Both the position numbers and the translations under genes were made by a program. DNA of 64,000 nucleotides from Erythrobacteraceae bacterium (GTDB lineage Bacteria; Pseudomonadota; Alphaproteobacteria; Sphingomonadales; Sphingomonadaceae). Every line of letters begins with the position of its first letter. The first letter of the stretch is position 1. The stretch spans positions 1-64,000 of the forward strand of contig CANJYE010000001.1 of the NCBI GenBank assembly GCA_947479055.1, written 5' to 3'. The notes beneath the pieces were generated by a model. It was not told the DNA's origin, did not search any database, and was given only the letters and a program-made list of their open reading frames with translations. Positions 8,479-18,323 of this stretch are shown here, in pieces.

Positions 8479-10014
8479 ATGCCGCCCCGTCGCATTCTTG
8501 CAATCTGGCTGGCCCGGCTGGCGATCGACCGTTGGGAACGGGCTGAAGGCTGCGGTACTGCCCCGCTGGCGCTGATCGCCGAGACTGCGCATGGCCCCCG
8601 CATCGCGGCGGTGAACGCGGCGGGCTTTGCTGCGGGCGCGGGGGCAGGGATGATGCTGGCGGATGCGCGCACGCTTTGCCCCCAGATGGTCGCGGTGCCG
8701 GACGATCCGGCGGGCACGCGCGCTTTCCTGGAACGGCTGGCGCTGTGGGCGCAGCGCTGGGGACCGTGGAGCGCGATTGATCCGCCCGACGGGTTGCTGG
8801 TCGATGTCACCGCCGTCGCTCATCTGTTCGGGGGGGAGGAAAGGCTGCTGGCCGATGCGCAAAGCCGCCTCGCGCAGGTCGGCCTTGCCGCGCGCCTGGC
8901 CATTGCCCCCACTGCCGGGGCCGCCTGGGCGCTGGCCCATCATGGCCCGCCTGCCGCGATCCTTGCCCCCGATGATGATGCCGTCGCTCGCCTTTCTCCC
9001 CTGCCGGTCGCGGCCCTGCGGCTGGACGATGACGTGCTGCTGGTGCTGCGCCGGTTGGGCCTCAAGCGGCTGGGCGATGTGCGGGGCATCGCGCGCGATG
9101 CGCTGGCCCGCCGCTTTCGCAGCCGCCACGCCCCATCGGCCAATCCCCTGCTGCGGATGGACCAACTGCTGGGCCGCGTGCCCGAACCGCTGTTGCCGGT
9201 GCTGGCGGAGGAGGAACCTCTGGTCCAGCGCCGGTTGATGGAGCCGATCCGCCACCGTCCGCTGCTCGATCAGGTGCTGGCAGACCTCGCCGCCGACATG
9301 GCCCGCCTGCTGGAAGGGCGGGGCGAAGGCGCGCGGCGGCTGGAATGCGGGCTGTGGCGGGTCGATGGCGAAGTGGTGCTGCGCCAGATCGAACTGGCCG
9401 CTGCCACTCGCGATGCCGCGCATATCGCCCGGCTGTTCGCGGCGAGGCTGGACGATGTCGATGCAGGGTTCGGGATCGAGCTGGTCCGCCTGCGCTCGGC
9501 CTGGACCCAGCCGCTGGCGCTGTCGCAGGAGGATTTCGAGGCGGCGGCGGAGCAGCACGGCACCAGCCTTGCCGCCTGCATCGACCGGCTCTCCGTGCGG
9601 CTGGGCGAGGGGGCGATCCGCCGCCCGGTGCCGCGCGCCAGCCACATTCCCGAACGCGCGCAGGCCTGGCAGAATACGCTGGAGCCCGAACCGTCCAGCC
9701 AGGGCGAACTGACCTTTCACGCCCGTCCGCTGAAACTGCTCGACCGGGCCGAGCCGATCGCCGTGCTTTATGCCACCCCCGATGGCCTGCCGCGCCGGTA
9801 CCGCTGGCGGGGCGGGGTGCACGAGATTGTCCGCGCCGAAGGGCCGGAACGGATCGCGCCCGAATGGTGGCGCGAACGCTCCACCGCGCGACTGCGCGAC
9901 TATTACCGGATCGAGGACGGGGAAGGGCGGCGCTACTGGATCTATCGGCTCGGGCTGGCGGGCGACGGGCGCGGTGGCCTGCCCGAATGGTTCATGCAGG
10001 GGCTGTATGCCTGA
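8479..10014 (+). CDS. imuB: ImuB, inactive Y-family polymerase of the mutasome
   Basis: ImuB is a Y-family DNA polymerase-like protein that has lost catalysis and acts as the hub linking DnaE2, the beta clamp and ImuA during translesion synthesis. The 511-residue protein begins RRILAIWLARLAIDRW, where active Y polymerases have the D-x-D metal site; no such pair is present. The palm/fingers region follows (TAPLALIAE, GMMLADARTLCPQM), then a helix-hairpin-helix part (LRRLGLKRLGDVRGI, about residue 190) and a long C-terminal region. The upstream extension of the open frame to 8383 is only repeat read-through; ATG at 8479 gives the family N-terminus. It overlaps dnaE2 by 8 nt. Confidence 0.92.
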   Translation: MPPRRILAIWLARLAIDRWERAEGCGTAPLALIAETAHGPRIAAVNAAGFAAGAGAGMMLADARTLCPQMVAVPDDPAGTRAFLERLALWAQRWGPWSAIDPPDGLLVDVTAVAHLFGGEERLLADAQSRLAQVGLAARLAIAPTAGAAWALAHHGPPAAILAPDDDAVARLSPLPVAALRLDDDVLLVLRRLGLKRLGDVRGIARDALARRFRSRHAPSANPLLRMDQLLGRVPEPLLPVLAEEEPLVQRRLMEPIRHRPLLDQVLADLAADMARLLEGRGEGARRLECGLWRVDGEVVLRQIELAAATRDAAHIARLFAARLDDVDAGFGIELVRLRSAWTQPLALSQEDFEAAAEQHGTSLAACIDRLSVRLGEGAIRRPVPRASHIPERAQAWQNTLEPEPSSQGELTFHARPLKLLDRAEPIAVLYATPDGLPRRYRWRGGVHEIVRAEGPERIAPEWWRERSTARLRDYYRIEDGEGRRYWIYRLGLAGDGRGGLPEWFMQGLYA

Positions 10015-13000
10015 GGTCCCGCTCACTCCGGAACGCCGCCGGATCGCGCCCGATCCAGCCGGCCTTGCCCCGCCGCCGCGCGCGGAGTTTGTCGAGCTGG
10101 GGCTGGTCAGCTGCTTTTCCTTCCTGCGCGGGGCATCGGACGCGGTGGACCTTGCCTTCACCGCGCGGGCGCTGGGTTATGATGCGATCAGCATAGCGGA
10201 CGCGAACAGCATGGCGGGCGTGGTGCGGCTCCATATGGAAGCCAGGGCACTGAAACTGCGCCCGGTGATCGGCTGCCGGATCGAGACGGTCGAGGGGCTG
10301 GCCTTCCTCGCTTATCCCACCGACCGCGCCGCCTATGGCCGGTTGTGCCGACTGATCTCGGCCGGACGGATGGCAACGCCGGAAGGGGAATGGCAGGCAA
10401 AGGGCGCGTGCCAGATCACCCTGGCGATGCTGGCGGAACATGGTGAGGGGGTGCAGCTGGTGCTGCTGCCGCCGGAGAATCTGGATCGGGAGTTCACGGT
10501 GGGGGTGGAGGATAACGTCATTCCCCTCCCGCTTACGGGAGGGGTCGGATCGCTGCTCAACCGGTCCACCCTCGGTCCCTCCTGCAAGCGGGAGGGGCGG
10601 TTCATGACCGCATCCTTCCCAGAGCTTCTCCCCCATCTCACCCGCCAGCTCCCCACGCTGTGCCATATCGCCGCCAGCTATCTCTACAGCGGCGACGATA
10701 TCGCCCGGATCGAACGGCTGGACGCTCTCGCCCGCGCCAACGGCCTTGGCCTGCTGGCGACCAACGATGTCCATTACCACGCGCCTGATCGCCGCCCGTT
10801 GCAGGATGTGATGACGGCGATCCGCCACAGGACCACGGTGGCAAGGGCCGGGAACCTGCTCCACCCCCATGCCGAACGGCACCTCAAGCCCCCGGCCGAG
10901 ATGCAGCGGCTGTTCGCCCGCTGGCCTCATGCCATCGCGGCAGCGCGTGCGGTGGCGGATGCCTGTCACTTCAGTCTGGATGAGCTGCAATATGAATACC
11001 CGCACGAAATCTATCCCGCAGGACAGACCCCGCAGGCCTGGCTGGAGCAACTGACATGGGCTGGCGCTGCCACCCGCTATCCTTCCGGCGTTCCCGGACA
11101 TGTGCGGGAAACACTTGAAAAGGAAATGCAACTGATCGGCAAGTTGCAGCTTGCCCGCTATTTCCTGACGATCAAGGACATCGTCGATTTCGCCCGCGCA
11201 CAGGACCCGCCGATCCTGTGCCAGGGGCGCGGCAGTGCGGCCAATTCGGCGGTGTGCTATTGCCTCGAAATCACCTCGGTCGATCCGGCCAAACACGCCC
11301 TGCTGTTCGAACGGTTCATCAGCGAGGAGCGCAAGGAGCCGCCCGACATCGACGTCGATTTCGAGCATGAGCGGCGCGAGGAGGTGATCCAGTACATCTA
11401 CCGTCGCTATGGCCGCCAGCGCGCCGGGCTGTGCGCCACGGTGATCCATTACCGCCCGCGCATGGCGATCCGCGAGGTGGGCAAGGCGATGGGGCTGAGC
11501 GAGGATGTCACTTCCGCGCTCGCCCGCACCGTCTGGGGCAGCTACGGGCGGGAGATTGGCGAGGTCCATGTCAGCGAAACCGGCATGGACCTGTCGGACC
11601 CGCATCTGCGCCGCGTGCTGAAACTGGCCGGGCAGATGATCGGCATGCCGCGCCATCTTTCGCAGCATGTCGGTGGCTTCATCCTGACCGAGAACGCGCT
11701 GACCGAAACCGTGCCGATCGGCAATGGCGCGATGGCCGACCGCAGCTTCATCGAATGGGACAAGGATGATATCGACGCGCTGGGCATCCTGAAGATCGAT
11801 GTACTGGCGCTGGGCATGCTCAGCTGCATCAGGAAATGCCTCGATTTGCTGGGCGCACACCACGGGCGGGAACTGACGCTGGCGACAGTCCCGCGCGAGG
11901 ATCCGGCAGTCTACGACATGCTGTGCAAGGGCGATTCGCTCGGCGTTTTCCAGGTCGAAAGCCGGGCGCAGATGAACATGCTGCCACGCCTGCGTCCGCG
12001 CGAATTCTACGATCTGGTGATCCAGGTGGCGATCGTGCGGCCCGGGCCGATCCAGGGCGACATGGTCCATCCCTATCTCAAGCGCCGCCGGGGGGAGGAA
12101 GCAGTGCTGCTGCCTGCACCCGCGCCGCAGCATGGTCCCCCGGACGAACTTTCCTCGATCCTCGGGCGGACTCTGGGGGTTCCGATCTTCCAGGAACAGG
12201 CGATGAAGATCGCGCTCGACGCGGCGAAATTCTCCAGCCTTGAGGCCAACCGACTGAGGAAGGCGATGGCCACTTTCGGGAGCCGGGGGCAGGTGGAAGA
12301 ACTGGAAGAGATGATGGTCGGGCGGATGGTGGCGCGCGGCTATGATCCCGATTTCGCCCAGCGCTGCTTCAACCAGATCAAGGGTTTTGGCGAATATGGC
12401 TTCCCGGAAAGCCACGCTGCCAGCTTTGCCCATTTGGTCTATGTCTCCAGCTGGCTGAAATGCCACTTCCCGGCAGCCTTCGCCTGCGCCCTGCTCAATT
12501 CCCAGCCGATGGGGTTCTATGTCCCGGCCCAGATCGTGCGCGATGCGAGGGAGCATGGGGTCGTGGTATTGCCGGTGGATGTGAATGCGAGCGGGTGGGA
12601 TTGTTCGCTGGAAGAAACCGCCCTCCGCCTCGGTCTGCGCCAGATCGACGGACTACCCGAGCACGCCGCTGCCAGACTTGTCGCCGCGCGAGAGGAGGGC
12701 GGGCCCTTTACCGATCTGGCCGAACTGCGCGAGCGGGCGGGGCTGTCGCCCGCGCTGATCGAGCGGCTGGCCTCTGCCGATTGCTTCGGCTCGCTCGCGC
12801 TCCCGCGTCGGCAGGCGCTGTGGGACGCACGCAGCCTGATCGCCGCGCCGGACCTGCCGCTGTTCGCACATGCCCGCGCACGGAGCGAGGGAGAGGAGCG
12901 CGCCGCCACGCAGCTGCCGACCATGCCGCTATCCGAGGAAGTGGTGGCCGATTACCAGACCCAGCGGCTGTCGCTGAAGGCCCACCCGCTGGCCTTCCTG

Positions 13001-13405
13001 CGTGCCTCGCTGGCCGAGCGCGGCTTTATCCGCGCTTGCGATCTGCGCGAGCGGAAATACCGCACGATGGTGCAGGTGGCGGGTGTGGTGCTGATCCGCC
13101 AACGGCCGGGCAGCGCCAAGGGCGTGTGCTTCATCACGCTGGAAGACGAGACCGGGGTGGTCAACCTCGTCGTCTGGCCCGATCTGATGGCTCGGCAACG
13201 CAAGGTGGTGATGGGTGCGCGGCTGATCGAGGTGCGCGGGCGGGTGGAACAGGACGACGAGGTGGTTCACCTCATCGCCGGGCACCTTGCCGATGCCACC
13301 GACGCGCTGCTCGCCCTGTCGGACGGGCTCGCGGCCCCGCCGTACTCCCGCCATGGCCACCCCCGCAATGTCCGGGTGATCCCGAAGTCACGCGACTTTC
13401 ATTAG
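10007..13405 (+). CDS. dnaE2: Error-prone DNA polymerase DnaE2
   Basis: DnaE2 (ImuC) is the catalytic subunit of the SOS mutasome, a C-family polymerase responsible for damage-induced mutagenesis. The 1132-residue protein has an N-terminal PHP domain (FVELGLVSCFSFLRGAS, SIADANSMAGVVRL), the polymerase core with catalytic aspartates in PPDIDVDFEHERREEV (about residue 445) and the CQGRGSAANSAVCY block, a helix-hairpin-helix region and a C-terminal OB-fold (VQVAGVVLIRQRPGSAKG, about 1023). The start ATG (10007) lies inside the imuB stop region. About 37 residues around 163-199 (TVGVEDN to GRFM) interrupt the PHP domain and are encoded by an in-frame repeat insertion, which other DnaE2 proteins lack as far as I recall. 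Confidence 0.95.
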   Translation: MPEVPLTPERRRIAPDPAGLAPPPRAEFVELGLVSCFSFLRGASDAVDLAFTARALGYDAISIADANSMAGVVRLHMEARALKLRPVIGCRIETVEGLAFLAYPTDRAAYGRLCRLISAGRMATPEGEWQAKGACQITLAMLAEHGEGVQLVLLPPENLDREFTVGVEDNVIPLPLTGGVGSLLNRSTLGPSCKREGRFMTASFPELLPHLTRQLPTLCHIAASYLYSGDDIARIERLDALARANGLGLLATNDVHYHAPDRRPLQDVMTAIRHRTTVARAGNLLHPHAERHLKPPAEMQRLFARWPHAIAAARAVADACHFSLDELQYEYPHEIYPAGQTPQAWLEQLTWAGAATRYPSGVPGHVRETLEKEMQLIGKLQLARYFLTIKDIVDFARAQDPPILCQGRGSAANSAVCYCLEITSVDPAKHALLFERFISEERKEPPDIDVDFEHERREEVIQYIYRRYGRQRAGLCATVIHYRPRMAIREVGKAMGLSEDVTSALARTVWGSYGREIGEVHVSETGMDLSDPHLRRVLKLAGQMIGMPRHLSQHVGGFILTENALTETVPIGNGAMADRSFIEWDKDDIDALGILKIDVLALGMLSCIRKCLDLLGAHHGRELTLATVPREDPAVYDMLCKGDSLGVFQVESRAQMNMLPRLRPREFYDLVIQVAIVRPGPIQGDMVHPYLKRRRGEEAVLLPAPAPQHGPPDELSSILGRTLGVPIFQEQAMKIALDAAKFSSLEANRLRKAMATFGSRGQVEELEEMMVGRMVARGYDPDFAQRCFNQIKGFGEYGFPESHAASFAHLVYVSSWLKCHFPAAFACALLNSQPMGFYVPAQIVRDAREHGVVVLPVDVNASGWDCSLEETALRLGLRQIDGLPEHAAARLVAAREEGGPFTDLAELRERAGLSPALIERLASADCFGSLALPRRQALWDARSLIAAPDLPLFAHARARSEGEERAATQLPTMPLSEEVVADYQTQRLSLKAHPLAFLRASLAERGFIRACDLRERKYRTMVQVAGVVLIRQRPGSAKGVCFITLEDETGVVNLVVWPDLMARQRKVVMGARLIEVRGRVEQDDEVVHLIAGHLADATDALLALSDGLAAPPYSRHGHPRNVRVIPKSRDFH
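10493..10606. repeat. In-frame palindromic repeat insertion in dnaE2
   Basis: Inside the PHP-domain coding region lie two inverted units: CCCCTCCCG-ctta-CGGGAGGGG (10523-10544) and a less perfect CCCTCC...GGAGGG copy (10577-10596). They are copies of the same palindrome found between genes at 47578-47599. The insert is about 110 bp, keeps the frame and adds about 37 residues. Its edges are estimates based on where family-like protein sequence stops and resumes. Confidence 0.75.
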
Positions 13406-13417
13406 GGCCAGCACGGA

Positions 13418-14107
<690 letters not shown>

Positions 14108-14129
14108 GTCGCGTGCTTCACACCGGAAA

Positions 14130-14158
14130 TGTTACAGCATCGCGACAAAGCATGACAT
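14130..14158 (-). promoter_or_regulatory. Candidate Pho box before phoB
   Basis: On the minus strand three TGT-containing heptamers follow at an 11-bp period: ATGTCAT, then TGTCGCG, then TGTAACA, separated by 4-bp spacers. This resembles the CTGTCAT-N4 repeat of PhoB sites. The middle and last units are imperfect. It lies 23-51 bp before the phoB start. Confidence 0.45.
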
Positions 14159-14166
14159 CCTGTATT

Positions 14167-14847
14167 CTAGCTCTCGGTTTCGTCTTCATGGTCCGGCGGA
14201 TAGCTGCCGGTGGCGGCATAGTGGACCATTTCCGCCACATTGGTGGCATGATCGCCGATCCGTTCGATATTGCGGGCGACGAACAGGAGCTGCGCCACGC
14301 TGCTGATGGTCGCCGGATTTTCGACCATGTAGCTGACCAGGTTGCGGAAGATGCTGTTGTAGAAAGCATCGACCTTCTTGTCCCGCTCGATCACCTCGCG
14401 CGCCAGCACCGGATCGCGCGCGGCGTAGGCGGTCAGCACATCGTGGACCATCTCGCCGGCCATTTCGGCCATCGCCGGAATCAGGGTGAGCGGTTCGAAG
14501 CGATAGCGTCCCTCGATCCGGTCGACCCGTTTGGCGATGTTCTTGCCGTAATCGCCGATCCGTTCGACCACACCCGCGATCTTCAGCGCCGCGATCACCT
14601 CGCGCAGATCGTCCGCCATCGGCGCGCGCAGGGCGATGATGCGGATGGCGAGCTTGTCGACCTCCGCCTCGAGCGCGTCGATCTTCTTGTCGCGGGCGAT
14701 GACGGCATGGGCCTTCTCGGACGATTTCTGGACCAGCGCTTCCATCGCTTCCTGCAGTGAAAGCTCGGCGAGGCCGCCCATCTCCGCGATCAGGCCGCGC
14801 AGCCGGGTAATGTCCTCGTCGAACGCCTTGACCGTATGCTCTGCCAT
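14167..14847 (-). CDS. phoU: Phosphate signalling protein PhoU
   Basis: PhoU links the Pst transporter to PhoR and keeps the regulon off when phosphate is plentiful. The 226-residue protein is all helical and contains two PhoU repeats, each with a metal-binding E/DxxxD-type motif: the first around RDKKIDALEAEVDK and RIGDYGKNIAKR, the second around RDKKVDAFYNSIFR and RIGDHATNVAEM. The open frame extends further upstream but only as an overlap with pstB; the ATG at 14847 gives the family start ([12 protein letters not shown]) and shares one base with the pstB stop (TGATG), so the two are translationally coupled. Confidence 0.95.
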   Translation of the reverse strand: MAEHTVKAFDEDITRLRGLIAEMGGLAELSLQEAMEALVQKSSEKAHAVIARDKKIDALEAEVDKLAIRIIALRAPMADDLREVIAALKIAGVVERIGDYGKNIAKRVDRIEGRYRFEPLTLIPAMAEMAGEMVHDVLTAYAARDPVLAREVIERDKKVDAFYNSIFRNLVSYMVENPATISSVAQLLFVARNIERIGDHATNVAEMVHYAATGSYPPDHEDETES

Positions 14848-15674
14848 CAACCGTACCTGCCCGTGATGTAATCCTTGGTGCGCTCCTCGCGCGGATTGGT
14901 GAAGATATCGCTGGTCTTGCCATATTCCACCATCTTGCCGAGATGGAAAAAGGCGGTCCGCTGCGAAACGCGCGCAGCCTGCTGCATCGAATGGGTGACG
15001 ATCACGATGGCATAGCGCCCGCGCAGTTCGTCGATCAATTCCTCGATCTTGGCGGTGGCGATCGGATCGAGCGCTGAGCACGGCTCGTCCATCAGGATCA
15101 CTTCGGGATCGACCGCGATGGCGCGGGCGATGCACAGCCGCTGCTGCTGGCCGCCGGACAGGGCCGTGCCGGAATCGGCGAGGCGGTCCTTCACCTCTTC
15201 CCACAGGCCCGCGCGGCGCAGGCTCTTCTCGACGATTGCGTCGAGTTCGGCCTTGCCTTCGGCCAGGCCATGGATGCGCGGGCCATAGGCGATGTTTTCA
15301 TAAATCGATTTGGGGAACGGATTGGGCTTCTGGAACACCATGCCAACGCGGGCCCGCAAATGGACCACGTCCATGCCGGAACGGTAGATATCCTCGCCAT
15401 CCAGCATGATCTCACCGTCCACCCGTGCACCGGGGATGGTATCGTTCATCCGGTTGAGGGCCCGCAGGAAAGTCGACTTTCCGCAGCCCGAGGGGCCGAT
15501 GAAAGCGGTTACGTATTTCGTCTGGATGTCGATCGACACATCGTCGACGGCCTGCTTGGCACCGTAATAGACGGAGACACTGCGCGCGCTCATCTTCGGG
15601 ATCAGGCCCGACTGCGGATCGCTGAGCTCGGATTCGGGCAGCATGGTTGCGGTGGCGGGCAGGGTGGTCACCAT
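14847..15674 (-). CDS. pstB: Phosphate ABC transporter ATP-binding protein PstB
   Basis: PstB is the ATPase of the high-affinity phosphate importer PstSCAB. The 275-residue protein carries Walker [10 protein letters not shown] (about residue 66), the ABC signature LSGGQQQRL, Walker [14 protein letters not shown] and the H-loop [13 protein letters not shown]. About 30 extra residues precede the usual PstB start, from [12 protein letters not shown]. The start at 15674 overlaps the last codons of pstA by 7 nt. It lies between pstA and phoU in a fully coupled operon. Confidence 0.96.
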   Translation of the reverse strand: MVTTLPATATMLPESELSDPQSGLIPKMSARSVSVYYGAKQAVDDVSIDIQTKYVTAFIGPSGCGKSTFLRALNRMNDTIPGARVDGEIMLDGEDIYRSGMDVVHLRARVGMVFQKPNPFPKSIYENIAYGPRIHGLAEGKAELDAIVEKSLRRAGLWEEVKDRLADSGTALSGGQQQRLCIARAIAVDPEVILMDEPCSALDPIATAKIEELIDELRGRYAIVIVTHSMQQAARVSQRTAFFHLGKMVEYGKTSDIFTNPREERTKDYITGRYG

Positions 15675-16918
15675 TTTTTCTCGAAGCGGTTGCGGAGGTA
15701 AATTGCGAGGCCGTTCATAACGAGCAGGAATATTAGCAGGATAATGATCGCAGCCGAAGTGCGTTCGACAAAGCCGCGGTCGATCTCGTCGGACCATAGG
15801 AATATCTGGACCGGCAGGGCGGTTGCGGGTGAGGTGAAGCCGTCTGGCGGCGTGGCGACAAAGGCGCGCATGCCGATCATCAGCAGCGGCGCGGTTTCAC
15901 CCAGTGCGCGGGCCATGCCGATGATGGTCCCGGTCAGGATGCCGGGCAGGGCCAGCGGCAGGACATGGTGGAACACCACCTGCACGGGCGACGCGCCTAT
16001 GGCCAGGGCACCATCCCGGATCGAGGGCGGGACCGCCTTGATCGCGTTGCGCCCGGAAATCACGATCACCGGCATGGTCATCAGCGCCAGTGTCATGCCG
16101 CCGATCAGCGGGGCGGAACGGTAATTTGGGAAGATCCAGAGGAACACGGCGAGGCCCAGCAAGCCGAAGATGATCGAAGGCACCGCCGCCAGATTGTTGA
16201 TCGAAACCTCGATAATCTCGGTCCAGCGGTTCTTGGCGGCATATTCCTCGAGATAGAGCGCGGCCAGCACACCAACCGGGAAGGCCAGCAGCAGGGTGAC
16301 GAACATCGTCAGCATCGAACCCTTGAGCGCACCCCAGATGCCCACCATCTGCGCATCAGTGGCATCGGCGCGGGCGAGGAAGCCGGGGTCGAAATTGCGC
16401 GCCAACTGGCCCTTCGCAACAAGATCTCGAGCCTGCGCCCGCAATTCCTCATGGCCATCACCCCGCAAGGCCGAGGCAAGATCCTTGCTCGTCGGCAAGT
16501 TCAGAACAGCTTTGCGCTTGAGCAGAGAGGGGTCGGCTATGATGTCGCGGGCGGCTTCGCGCCAGGCTTCGCTGCCCAGTTCATCGGCCGCCTTCCTGCC
16601 AAGGGTCTGCTCGGCCGAATTGTCGATCAGCAATGGAAGGCCTGCCAGTTCCAATGCCTGGATGGCGTCCTTGTCGTTCAGCCGTTGCGGGTCGATCGCA
16701 AGTTCGGCCTTTGAAAAATCGACCGGCACGGCCAGTTCGGCCCGCTGGAAGCCGCCGATGCCGTTCATGGTCATCGTCACCAGCAGGATTGCCAGCACGC
16801 CCACGGAGAACAGCACGGCGCACAGGCCCAGCGCCTTGAAGCGCCGCTCCGACGCATAGCGCTTCCTGAGGCGGGCCTGAAAGGCACCAGTGCGGTCGGG
16901 AAGGGCTGTTTCACTCAT
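15668..16918 (-). CDS. pstA: Phosphate ABC transporter permease PstA
   Basis: PstA is one of the two inner-membrane channel subunits of the phosphate importer. The 416-residue protein has a cytoplasmic N-terminus, a first transmembrane helix (about residues 33-52), a long periplasmic insertion of about 140 residues with no membrane segments (usual in alphaproteobacterial PstA), and then the permease core. The cytoplasmic coupling loop to PstB is visible as [21 protein letters not shown] near residue 310. The start at 16918 ([11 protein letters not shown]) overlaps the pstC stop by 8 nt; the longer upstream open frame is pstC antiframe. Confidence 0.94.
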   Translation of the reverse strand: MSETALPDRTGAFQARLRKRYASERRFKALGLCAVLFSVGVLAILLVTMTMNGIGGFQRAELAVPVDFSKAELAIDPQRLNDKDAIQALELAGLPLLIDNSAEQTLGRKAADELGSEAWREAARDIIADPSLLKRKAVLNLPTSKDLASALRGDGHEELRAQARDLVAKGQLARNFDPGFLARADATDAQMVGIWGALKGSMLTMFVTLLLAFPVGVLAALYLEEYAAKNRWTEIIEVSINNLAAVPSIIFGLLGLAVFLWIFPNYRSAPLIGGMTLALMTMPVIVISGRNAIKAVPPSIRDGALAIGASPVQVVFHHVLPLALPGILTGTIIGMARALGETAPLLMIGMRAFVATPPDGFTSPATALPVQIFLWSDEIDRGFVERTSAAIIILLIFLLVMNGLAIYLRNRFEKKW

Positions 16919-18308
16919 AGGCTTCGCGGAACCGCTTGACGACGCGCAAGGCAAAGAAATTGAGCGCGAGCGTGACGAGGAACAGGACAAATCCCAGCGC
17001 AAAGGCGCTGAGCGTGGCCGGATGGTCGAAGCTGCCTTCACCGGTCAGCATGGCGACGATCTGGAAAGTGACGGTAGTCATCGCTTCCAGCGGATTGGCA
17101 GTAAGATTGGCGGCGGCACCGGCGGCCATCACCACGATCATGGTCTCGCCGATGGCCCGGCTGATTGCCAGCATGACCCCGGCGACAATGCCGGGCAGCG
17201 CCGCTGGGATAAGCACGCGCCTGATCGTCTCAGACGTCGTCGCGCCCATCGCCAGGCTGCCGTCGCGCATCGCCTGGGGCACGGCGGCGATCGAATCGTC
17301 GGCCATCGATGAGACGAAGGGAATAATCATCACCCCCATCACCAGCCCGGCCGCAAGTCCGCTTTCGCTGGAGGCATTGGCAATGCCGATGGCCTGGGCC
17401 GCATCGCGGATGGCCGGAGCCACGGTCAAGGCGGCGAAATAGCCGTAGACCACTGTCGGCACGCCGGCGAGAATTTCGAGCGCGGGCTTGAGCACGCTGC
17501 GCCAGCGCGGGCTGGCATATTGGGTGAGAAAGATCGCGCTCATCAGCCCGAGCGGGATCGCCACGAACATGGCGATAATCGCGCCGATATAGATCGTGCC
17601 CCAGAACAGCGGGATGGCACCATAGCGGGAGGGATCGGGATTGAGCGGATTGCCCATCGGGTCCGGCCCCCAATGGGTGCCGAGCAGGAAGTCGAGCGGC
17701 GAGACCATGCCAAAGAACCGGATCGTCTCGAACACCAGCGACACGAGGATACCGAGCGTGGTGAGGATCGCAACCAGCGAGGCCATCAGCAGGACGGTCA
17801 TGATCGTGCGTTCCACCCGCGTGCGGGCGGTGAATTCGGGACGCAGCCGCAGAAATGCCGAGGCACCGCCAAGAAAGCCAATCACCAGCGTGGCGGCTAT
17901 GCCGATCCAGCGGACCTTGGCAAAGGCGAGCCGGTAGGGTTCGACCAGGCCTTCGGCCAGGGGGTTGAACACGCCGGGAGCCGAACCGAGCGCCACGGAC
18001 GCGGCCTCGTCGAGAATGGCGCGTCGCTCAAACCCGAAGTGAGGAAGTCCGGCGGCTGCGGGATCGGACAGAACCCAGCCGGTTACGAGTTGCGGGGCGA
18101 GGAAGGACCATGCAATCGCGAAGACGAGGACCGGAAGCACGATCCAAAGTGCAACATACCAGGCATGATAGGAAGGAAGTGCGGCCAGCCGACCGCCCTT
18201 CCCTTCGTTCCGGATATCTCGCCGAAAATTCCAGGCTCGAGCGCGTGCCGCCAGCCATCCGGCCAGGCCCAGTCCCAGACCGAGCAGCAGGAGGATGGAT
18301 GGCGACAT
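16911..18308 (-). CDS. pstC: Phosphate ABC transporter permease PstC
   Basis: PstC pairs with PstA to form the phosphate channel. The 465-residue protein starts with a hydrophobic anchor (LLLLGLGLGLAGWLAA), has an extended N-terminal region of about 200 residues, and a binding-protein-dependent permease core whose coupling loop reads MRDGSLAMGATTSETIRRVLIP (about residue 352). Length and the long N-terminus match alphaproteobacterial PstC proteins. It starts 15 nt after the pstS stop, so both are on one transcript. Confidence 0.94.
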   Translation of the reverse strand: MSPSILLLLGLGLGLAGWLAARARAWNFRRDIRNEGKGGRLAALPSYHAWYVALWIVLPVLVFAIAWSFLAPQLVTGWVLSDPAAAGLPHFGFERRAILDEAASVALGSAPGVFNPLAEGLVEPYRLAFAKVRWIGIAATLVIGFLGGASAFLRLRPEFTARTRVERTIMTVLLMASLVAILTTLGILVSLVFETIRFFGMVSPLDFLLGTHWGPDPMGNPLNPDPSRYGAIPLFWGTIYIGAIIAMFVAIPLGLMSAIFLTQYASPRWRSVLKPALEILAGVPTVVYGYFAALTVAPAIRDAAQAIGIANASSESGLAAGLVMGVMIIPFVSSMADDSIAAVPQAMRDGSLAMGATTSETIRRVLIPAALPGIVAGVMLAISRAIGETMIVVMAAGAAANLTANPLEAMTTVTFQIVAMLTGEGSFDHPATLSAFALGFVLFLVTLALNFFALRVVKRFREAYE

Positions 18309-18323
18309 TGCGTTCGGGTGTCC

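Noticed and set aside
9770-10006. N-terminal extension of DnaE2 inside imuB
   Set aside because: The extra residues are a frame-shifted reading of the ImuB C-terminus; the ATG at 10007 gives the normal PHP-domain start.
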